NCBI GenBank assembly: GCA_035646975.1
Contig: DASROJ010000202.1
Coordinates: 1-20,583, forward strand
DNA: 20,583 bases
Direction: 5' to 3'
Source: DASROJ01 sp035646975
GTDB lineage: Bacteria; Acidobacteriota; Polarisedimenticolia; JACPZX01; DASXTC01
Under the pieces are notes generated by a model. That model ran no database searches and was not told where the DNA came from. It saw only the letters and a program-made list of their open reading frames with translations. Positions 14,558 through 20,583 of the stretch are shown here, piece by piece. Made by a program: the position numbers and the translations under genes. The first letter of the stretch is position 1; the number at the start of each line of letters is the position of its first letter.

Positions 14558-17284
14558 ATGCCGATCAAACCAGACCCGCCGACCGAGCCCGCGCCGCCGC
14601 CATTTTCGGCGCCCGTTGCAGCGCCCGTTGCCAGGAAGAAACGCCACTGGATTCGTCTCGTGGTCGGGGCCTTCCTGCTGCTGACGATCCTGCTTGGCGC
14701 CACCGCCGGCTACCTGATCAACGCCGACCTTCCCGACATCCGATCGCTGGAGGACTATCAGCCGCCCACCATCACGCAAATCCTGGCCCAGGACGGGCGC
14801 GTGGTCCACCAGTTCGCCGAACAGAAGCGCATCGTCGTGCCGCTGACCAAGATCAGCCCGATGATCCAGAACGCCGTCATCGCCGTGGAGGACGCCAACT
14901 TCAAGAAGCATGTCGGCGTGGACCCGTCGGCCCTCTTCCGCGCCGCGGTGCGCGACGTGATCGCCCGACGCTGGGCCCAGGGAGGCAGCACGCTCACGCA
15001 GCAGCTCACCAAGATCCTGTTCCTGCGTCCCGACAAGCACCTGCGCCGCAAGCTGCAGGAGGCGCTGCTCGCGCTGGAGATCGAAAAAACCTACACGAAG
15101 GACGAAATCCTCGAGTTCTATCTGAACCAGATCTACCTCGGCCACGGACGCTATGGCATGGAGGCGGCTTCGCAGTTCTATTTCGGCGTTCCGGCCGCCG
15201 AGGTCCGGCTGGAGCAGGCGGCGCTGCTGGCCGGTCTCATCCAGCGTCCGGAGGACTACTCGCCGGTCCGCTCGCCGACGCGCGCGGCCTCGCGCCGCAA
15301 TCACGTGCTGGACCGGATGGTGATCGAAGGGTACATCTCGGCGGAGCAGGCGGCGCAGGCCAAGCAGCGCGCCGTGGTGACGGCACAGACCCGCGACGGC
15401 GAATCGGTGGCTCCCTACTTCGCCGAGGAGATCCGCAAGGTGCTGGCCCCGCGCTATGGCGACGAAGCCCTCCTGCGCGAGGGGCTCGCCATCCGCACCG
15501 GCATCGACCTCGATCTCCAGAACGCGGCCAACAAGGCGCTGTCCAAGGGGCTGCGGGATCTCGACAAGCGACGCGGATTCCGCCGTCCGGAGCACAACAT
15601 CGTGCTGGAGAAGCTGGGCACGCTGGAGACCTACCAGCACCCGGAATGGAACCTGGTTCCCCGGCCGGGCGACCTGGTGCACGGGCTGGTGATGAAGGTC
15701 TCCTCCCACACCGCCACGATAAGGCTCGGCAAGTACGCCGCCACCCTTTCGCCCGCCGATGCCGAGTGGACCGGACGCAGCGACCTGTCGCTCATCCTGC
15801 GTCCGGGAGACCTGGCCTTGTTCGAAGTCAGGAGTGTCGAAGGCCGGAGCGTGCTGCTCGCACTGGACCAGGAGCCGGAGGTGGAAGGCGCCCTGCTCGC
15901 GCTGGACCCGCGCACCGGCGACATCAGGGCGATGGCGGGTGGCTACGATTTCAACCGCAGCCAGTTCAACCGATCGACGCAGGCGCAGCGGCAGTGCGGG
16001 TCGGCCTTCAAGCCGTTCATCTACGCCGCCGCCATCGAGGACGGGCGCACGCCCTCGGACCTGCTGTTCGACGAGCCGACCATCTTCGTCGACCCGTCCA
16101 CGCGGGGCGCCTACCAGCCCGAGAACTACGAGCGCCGCTACGAAGGGGTCGTGACGCTGCGCAAGGCGCTGGAGGAATCGCTCAACATCCCGACGATCCA
16201 GCTTCTCAACCAGATCGGCTACACGCGGACGGTGGAGTTCGCGCGCCGGCTCGGCGTGACCTCGAAGCTGTACCCCTATCCGTCCCTGGGTCTGGGCACC
16301 TCGGAGGTCAGCCTGATGGAGCTGACGGCCGCCTACGGCGTCTTTCCCACCGGCGGCATCCTGTCGACGCCCCGGTATTTTTCCGAAGTCCGGGACCGGG
16401 AAGGCAACGTGCTGGAGGAAACGCGCAACGAGAGCCGCGAGGTTCTCAAGTCGGACGTGGCCGCCGTGATGGTGTCACTCATGCAGGGAGTGCTGCAGCG
16501 TGGCACGGCCGCCGCGGGCAACAGGCCCGACGCGGCGATCGCCGGCAAGACCGGCACCACCGACGATTACACCGACGCCTGGTTCATCGGCTACAGCCCG
16601 TCGCTCGTTCTGGGCGTCTGGGTCGGACACGACAAGAAGCTCAGCCTCGGACCCAAGGAAACGGGGGCGCGCGCGGCGCTGCCGATCTGGAGCGAGGTGA
16701 TGGACACCTGGCTCGCGGCGCACCCGAAGGAAGCGTTTCCCGTCAGCGACGGCGTGGTCTCGATCCCGGTGGATCGGGACACCGGGCTGCGCGCGGTGAG
16801 CGAGCTGGGCTGCCGCAAGGTGATCACGGAGACCTTCGTGAAGGGCAGCGAGATCGAGCGCCCCTGCACCGCCAACGCGCACATGCGCCTGTCGCTTCCC
16901 TACTTCCTCCAGCGTTATCCGATGCGGGAGGAAGGGCGGATCGAGATCTCCGACGGCGAGCTGGACCGGCTGATCCGCGAAAACCCGTTTCATCTCGACC
17001 TGCTCGGCAACACCAGTCTCAACGTGCTGACGCCGTCCGGTGTGCAGGTGGTCCGGCTGTCACGCGAAGGGGGACACGCCGGCAGCGATGTCACCTGGGG
17101 ATTCTTTCGGCGGCGCGAGCGGCCCGACGACGACAAGAACGCCTCGCCGGAGGACGCCGAGGCGGACGAGCTGGCCTGGACACAGTTCCTGCCCGTGGAT
17201 CTGCCGCCGCTGGGCGCCGGGCCGCATCAGTTCGTCGGGATCGACGGACGCACCGCGGCGGTCATCCCGATTCGATCGAACTAG
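14558..17284 (+). CDS. Class A penicillin-binding protein (PBP1A-like)
   Basis: The 908-residue bifunctional cell-wall enzyme has a Pro-rich cytoplasmic tail, one membrane anchor (about 33-53), and a GT51 glycosyltransferase domain with catalytic Glu111 in AVEDANF, then GGSTLTQQL and LEFYLNQIYLGHG. An OB-like insert spans about 365-430 (LVHGLVMKVSSHTATIRL). The transpeptidase domain has S482-A-F-K485, S541-L-N543 and K664-T-G. It polymerises lipid II and crosslinks peptidoglycan in the periplasm. The last 120 or so residues (after about 780) are an extension not typical of PBP1A, with an acidic linker DDDKNASPEDAEADE. The ATG at 14558 follows GGGGAT; an open frame extends upstream to 14477, into the promoter, and was rejected. 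It is the only plus-strand gene. Its stop lies in a CTAG shared with the convergent gene. Confidence 0.95.
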   Translation: MPIKPDPPTEPAPPPFSAPVAAPVARKKRHWIRLVVGAFLLLTILLGATAGYLINADLPDIRSLEDYQPPTITQILAQDGRVVHQFAEQKRIVVPLTKISPMIQNAVIAVEDANFKKHVGVDPSALFRAAVRDVIARRWAQGGSTLTQQLTKILFLRPDKHLRRKLQEALLALEIEKTYTKDEILEFYLNQIYLGHGRYGMEAASQFYFGVPAAEVRLEQAALLAGLIQRPEDYSPVRSPTRAASRRNHVLDRMVIEGYISAEQAAQAKQRAVVTAQTRDGESVAPYFAEEIRKVLAPRYGDEALLREGLAIRTGIDLDLQNAANKALSKGLRDLDKRRGFRRPEHNIVLEKLGTLETYQHPEWNLVPRPGDLVHGLVMKVSSHTATIRLGKYAATLSPADAEWTGRSDLSLILRPGDLALFEVRSVEGRSVLLALDQEPEVEGALLALDPRTGDIRAMAGGYDFNRSQFNRSTQAQRQCGSAFKPFIYAAAIEDGRTPSDLLFDEPTIFVDPSTRGAYQPENYERRYEGVVTLRKALEESLNIPTIQLLNQIGYTRTVEFARRLGVTSKLYPYPSLGLGTSEVSLMELTAAYGVFPTGGILSTPRYFSEVRDREGNVLEETRNESREVLKSDVAAVMVSLMQGVLQRGTAAAGNRPDAAIAGKTGTTDDYTDAWFIGYSPSLVLGVWVGHDKKLSLGPKETGARAALPIWSEVMDTWLAAHPKEAFPVSDGVVSIPVDRDTGLRAVSELGCRKVITETFVKGSEIERPCTANAHMRLSLPYFLQRYPMREEGRIEISDGELDRLIRENPFHLDLLGNTSLNVLTPSGVQVVRLSREGGHAGSDVTWGFFRRRERPDDDKNASPEDAEADELAWTQFLPVDLPPLGAGPHQFVGIDGRTAAVIPIRSN

Positions 17285-17721
17285 CTCTTGATTCCGCCAC
17301 GACGCTTGATCTCGATCAGCCCCGCATCGATCAGCTCGTAGACGACCCGCTCGGCGTCGGTCGGAGACAAGCCGGCCAGCAGACGCACCTCCTCGAGCGT
17401 TGAGGTGCCGTCCACCCGCGCCACCAGCTTCCATTGCGCCGGCGCGAGCGACAGGGCGTTGAAATCCATCCCGCCGGTCAGGCACGGCACGTCGACCATG
17501 AAGTTCAGCCGCGGACGCTCGGGGCCGGCCGAGGCGGATTCTTCGATCTCCACCCCCGGGAACCCCTCCTGCGTGATCAGGTTGACGAGCAGCGCGACAC
17601 CCGACTCCTCCCGGCGCCAGTACTTGTGCAGCGAGGGGCACTCGTACACGCGGGCGTTGTTGGCCTTCAGCGGGACCACCGCCGCGCCGTGCGAGGGGTC
17701 GGGACACCGGTACGGTTTCAC
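17281..17721 (-). CDS. Uncharacterised 146-residue protein with winged-helix-like C-terminus
   Basis: The start is GTG at 17721, overlapping the ppdK stop in GTGA. The N-terminal half (YRCPDPSHGAAVVPL, then VYECPSLHKYWRREES) resembles no family I can name; its two Cys do not form a clear zinc site. The C-terminal 50 residues (LAPAQWKLVARVDGTSTLEE, then LLAGLSPTDAERVVYELID) follow the pattern of small winged-helix domains, such as those at the end of DUF4388 proteins, which are mostly regulatory or interaction modules. No signal peptide or membrane segment is seen. The overlap with ppdK suggests co-expression and perhaps a link to pyruvate dikinase or central metabolism, but that is inference. 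The stop TAG shares its CTAG with the convergent penicillin-binding gene. Confidence 0.7.
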   Translation of the reverse strand: MKPYRCPDPSHGAAVVPLKANNARVYECPSLHKYWRREESGVALLVNLITQEGFPGVEIEESASAGPERPRLNFMVDVPCLTGGMDFNALSLAPAQWKLVARVDGTSTLEEVRLLAGLSPTDAERVVYELIDAGLIEIKRRGGIKS

Positions 17722-20507
17722 GCTCCACCGGCTCCTTTCACCGCCTGAAGCTCGTGCAGCACGGCCTGGGCCGCGGCCAGACGGGCGATCGGGATGCGGA
17801 ACGGCGAGCAGGAGACATAGTCGAGCCCGACCTTGTGGAAGAACTCCACCGACGCCGGGTCGCCGCCATGCTCGCCGCAGATGCCCAGCTTCAGGCCGGG
17901 ACGCGCCCGTCTTCCCTTCTCCACCGCCTGCCGGATGAGCGATCCCACTCCTTCCGTGTCGAGCGTCTGGAAAGGATCCGCCGGCAATATCTTGTTGTCG
18001 ATGTAGAACGGCATGAACGAGCCGACGTCGTCCCGCGAAAAACCATAGGTGGTCTGCGTCAGGTCGTTCGTGCCGAACGAGAAGAACTCCGCCACCGAGG
18101 CGATCCGGTCGGCCGTGATGGCCGCGCGCGGGATCTCGATCATGGTGCCGACGCTGTACGGGAAGACGACCCCCTTTTTCTTCATGACTTCCTCGGCGAC
18201 GCGGCGGACGATCCGCTCCTGGTGCTCCAGCTCGGCCACCGTGCCGACCAGCGGGATCATGATTTCCGGTATCGCCATGATTTTCTTCTTCCTGAGGTTG
18301 GCCGTCGCCTCGAAGACGGCGCGCGCCTGCATCTCGCTGATCTCCGGGTAGGTGATCCCCAGCCGGCAGCCGCGGTGCCCCAGCATCGGGTTGAGCTCGT
18401 GGAGCTGGGCGATCCGCGCGGCCAGGTGCCTCGGCGTGATGCGAAGCGATCGGGCGAGCGCGGCGGTCTGACGCGTGTCGAGATTCACGAATTCGTGCAG
18501 CGGCGGGTCGAGAAACCGGATGGTGACCGGAAGGCCCGCCATCGACTTGAGTATCCCTTCGAAGTCCCGGCGCTGGAATGGCAGCAGCTTCATGACCGCC
18601 TTGCGGCGGGCCAGCGGTGTCTCGGCCACGATCATCTCGCGGATCGCGCGAATCCGGTTCTCGTCGAAGAACATGTGCTCGGTGCGTGTCAGGCCGATTC
18701 CCTCCGCGCCGAACGCGCGCGCCTGGGCCGCGTCCTCGGGCCGGTCCGCGTTGGTGCGCACCTTGAGCCGGCGTCTCTCGTCGGCCCACTTCATCAGCGT
18801 GCGGTAGTGCGGATTGCTGTCGGGGTCGGCGGGCAGCAGCGGCAGCGACCCGGCGTAAACCGTGCCCCGCGTGCCGTTCACCGTGATGGTGTCCCCTTCC
18901 TTGAGTGTCCGGCTCCGCTTGCCCGCATTGCCCCCCTTGCCCCCGATATCGGTCATGAGACGCACGATTCCTTTTTTCGAATCGATATCGAGCTCCCCGC
19001 AGCCGACCACGCAGCACTTGCCCCAGCCGCGGGCCACCAGGGCGGCGTGACTGGTCATGCCGCCCTTGGCGGTCACGATCGCCTCGGCGGCATGCATGCC
19101 GTGCACGTCCTCCGGCGACGTCTCGGCGCGCACCAGCACCACCTTCCTGCCCTTCTTCGCCCAGGCCTCGGCTTTCTCCGCGGTGGTGGCGATGACACCC
19201 AGACCCGCTCCGGGTCCCGCCGGCAGCCCCCGGGCGATCGGTTTTTCTTTCGCCTCGGCCTTGGGATCGATCCGGCGATGCAGCAGCTCGTCGAGCTGCT
19301 CGGGTCTCACGCGCAGCAACGCTTCATCCCGGGTGATGAGCCCTTCATCGCACATCTCCACCGCCACGCGGACCGCCGCGGCGCCGTTTCGCTTGCCGGT
19401 GCGCGTCTGGAGCATCCAGACACGGCCATCCTCGATGGTGAACTCGATGTCCTGCATGTCCCGGAAGTGGTTCTCGAGCAGGTCGCGTATGCGCGCCAGC
19501 TGCGCGTACGCCTCCGGCATCGCGTCTTTCAGGGTGATGCGCGCCTGCACGGCGGCGGCGCCGGTCCGGCCGTCGGTGGCGCCGCTCTCGTTGAGCGGCC
19601 GCGGGGTCCGGATGCCGGCCACGACGTCCTCCCCCTGGGCGTTGGGCAGCCACTCGCCGTAGAAGACGTTTTCTCCGGTGGCCGGGTTGCGCGTGAAGGC
19701 GACGCCCGTCGCGGAGCGCTCGCCGGTGTTGCCGAAGACCATGCTCTGGACGTTCACCGCGGTGCCCCAGTCGTCCGGGATGCCTTCGATGCGCCGGTAG
19801 GAAATCGCGCGCTTGCCGTTCCAGGATCGAAACACCGCGTCGATGGCCCCGTAGAGCTGCTGCTTCGGGTCGTCCGGGAACGGGCGGGACAGCGCCTTGC
19901 GGATGACCTTGTGAAACTGGTCGATCAGCTTTTCGAGATCCGCGGCCATCAGATCGGTGTCCTGCGTGACCCGTCTGGCGGTCTTGATCCGGTGCAGCTC
20001 GGCCTCCAGCCTGGCGCGGATCCCCTCACCATCGGCCACTTCGATCCCCTGGGCCTTCTCCATGACGACATCGGCGTACATCATCATCAGACGCCGGTAG
20101 GCATCCAGCACGAACCTGGGATTTCCCGTGCGTGCGATGAGGCCCGCACGCGTCTTGGTGGTCAGCCCGACATTGAGCACGGTTTCCATCATGCCGGGCA
20201 TGGAGCTGCGCGCACCGGAGCGCACCGAGACGAGCATTGGGTTGGCCGGGTCGCCGAAACCGGCTCCCACGATGCGGCCCATCCGCTCCAGCGCCGCGTC
20301 GACATCCTGCTCGAGCCCTTCGGGGAACCGGCCGCCGCGCGACAGGTAGTCATTGCAGACCTCGGTCGTGATGGTGAATCCGGGCGGCACCGGGATGCCC
20401 AGGTTCGTCATCTCGGCCAGGTTGGCCCCCTTGCCGCCCAGCAGCGTCTTCATCGCGGCCGTGCCGTCGGCCTTCCCATCACCGAAGAAATATGCCAATT
20501 TGCTCAT
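17718..20507 (-). CDS. ppdK: Pyruvate, phosphate dikinase
   Basis: The 929-residue enzyme interconverts pyruvate, ATP and Pi with PEP, AMP and PPi in the cytoplasm. Domains in order: N-terminal nucleotide-binding (GGKGANLAEMTNLGIPVPPG), the phosphohistidine domain with GGMTSHAALVARGWGKCCVV (catalytic His487), and the C-terminal PEP/pyruvate TIM barrel (GIGLTRTEHMFF, GFSRDDVGSF, ICGEHGGDP) with the catalytic Cys900 in SCSPFRIP. The Thr two residues before His is the position phosphorylated by plant and bacterial PPDK regulatory proteins. Length is somewhat above the roughly 875 of the clostridial enzyme, part of it in a Gly-Lys-rich stretch after the His domain. ATG 20507 overlaps the upstream stop (ATGA), and the next gene begins in its stop (GTGA). 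PPDK supports gluconeogenesis or PPi-linked glycolysis. Confidence 0.97.
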   Translation of the reverse strand: MSKLAYFFGDGKADGTAAMKTLLGGKGANLAEMTNLGIPVPPGFTITTEVCNDYLSRGGRFPEGLEQDVDAALERMGRIVGAGFGDPANPMLVSVRSGARSSMPGMMETVLNVGLTTKTRAGLIARTGNPRFVLDAYRRLMMMYADVVMEKAQGIEVADGEGIRARLEAELHRIKTARRVTQDTDLMAADLEKLIDQFHKVIRKALSRPFPDDPKQQLYGAIDAVFRSWNGKRAISYRRIEGIPDDWGTAVNVQSMVFGNTGERSATGVAFTRNPATGENVFYGEWLPNAQGEDVVAGIRTPRPLNESGATDGRTGAAAVQARITLKDAMPEAYAQLARIRDLLENHFRDMQDIEFTIEDGRVWMLQTRTGKRNGAAAVRVAVEMCDEGLITRDEALLRVRPEQLDELLHRRIDPKAEAKEKPIARGLPAGPGAGLGVIATTAEKAEAWAKKGRKVVLVRAETSPEDVHGMHAAEAIVTAKGGMTSHAALVARGWGKCCVVGCGELDIDSKKGIVRLMTDIGGKGGNAGKRSRTLKEGDTITVNGTRGTVYAGSLPLLPADPDSNPHYRTLMKWADERRRLKVRTNADRPEDAAQARAFGAEGIGLTRTEHMFFDENRIRAIREMIVAETPLARRKAVMKLLPFQRRDFEGILKSMAGLPVTIRFLDPPLHEFVNLDTRQTAALARSLRITPRHLAARIAQLHELNPMLGHRGCRLGITYPEISEMQARAVFEATANLRKKKIMAIPEIMIPLVGTVAELEHQERIVRRVAEEVMKKKGVVFPYSVGTMIEIPRAAITADRIASVAEFFSFGTNDLTQTTYGFSRDDVGSFMPFYIDNKILPADPFQTLDTEGVGSLIRQAVEKGRRARPGLKLGICGEHGGDPASVEFFHKVGLDYVSCSPFRIPIARLAAAQAVLHELQAVKGAGGA

Positions 20508-20583
20508 TGGGTTTTCACCGTGGGCTCCCCTTCGACGACGATCTCGGAGAAGTCGGCCACCCGGCTCAGGAGCGCCGAAAGAC
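20504..20583 (-). CDS. glyS: C-terminal end of probable glycyl-tRNA synthetase beta subunit (partial)
   Basis: Only the last 25 residues are in the window, ending SRVADFSEIVVEGEPTVKTQ before TGA. The RVADFSxI stretch resembles the extreme C-terminus of GlyS, and glyS directly upstream of ppdK is a recurring gene order in deltaproteobacteria and relatives. The stop overlaps the ppdK start by four bases (ATGA). With so few residues the call leans on context and could be wrong; the open frame and overlap itself are certain. Confidence 0.6.
   Translation of the reverse strand, partial: LSALLSRVADFSEIVVEGEPTVKTQ

Noticed and set aside
14543..15709. A 388-codon minus-strand frame within the penicillin-binding gene
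   Set aside because: Shadow of the GT51 coding region, whose plus-strand motifs are unmistakable.

Overview
The window is high-GC DNA that looks like a chromosomal segment of an environmental, Gram-negative-like bacterium. A gingipain-type C25 peptidase with an N-terminal propeptide, a glyS-ppdK gene order, a class A penicillin-binding protein and third codon positions that are almost all G or C are compatible with Acidobacteriota or a neighbouring deep lineage. This assignment is inference; no rRNA or tRNA gene is present to settle it. All genes are on the minus strand except one penicillin-binding protein gene.

Region A (1-6793, read right to left) is the most interesting part. A clear sigma70-like promoter (6765-6793) precedes a run of small genes: a soluble S26-type peptidase, an HPr-kinase-like ATPase, a PqqD-like recognition protein, a radical SAM/SPASM enzyme, two 38-residue near-duplicate peptides, and a large secreted C25 (gingipain-like) peptidase that runs off the left edge. 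The set reads as a biosynthetic locus for a ribosomally made, post-translationally modified peptide (RiPP). The two peptides share a leader containing YEKPxI and IEARAV, two cysteines at positions 23 and 31, and an invariant C-terminal Thr-Ser. The protein set resembles the poorly characterised SynChlorMet-type cassettes (HPrK-like, PqqD-like, radical SAM). The kinase also recalls lasso-peptide kinases that phosphorylate a C-terminal Ser, but no lasso cyclase genes are seen here. The product is unknown.

Region B (6871-14487, minus) is a tightly coupled operon: TIGR04283-like family 2 glycosyltransferase, uvrB, uvrC, a polyprenyl diphosphate synthase, and a membrane protein with an alkaline-phosphatase-superfamily domain. 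Three of the four junctions overlap by 1-4 bases (ATGA, GTGA, TGATG); the uvrC to prenyl synthase gap is about 20 bases. UvrB and UvrC act together in nucleotide excision repair; the other genes suggest isoprenoid and cell-envelope work.

Region C (14498-17284, plus) is a class A penicillin-binding protein with its own near-consensus promoter in the short divergent intergenic region. It ends at a CTAG whose two strands supply the stop codons of this gene and of the convergent gene.

Region D (17281-20583, minus) holds the C-terminal end of a probable glycyl-tRNA synthetase beta chain, pyruvate phosphate dikinase (complete), and a small protein with a winged-helix-like C-terminus, joined by 4-base overlaps. 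No gene-free stretch exceeds 300 bases; the largest gaps are 165 bases between the two peptide genes and 141 bases around 6730-6870.
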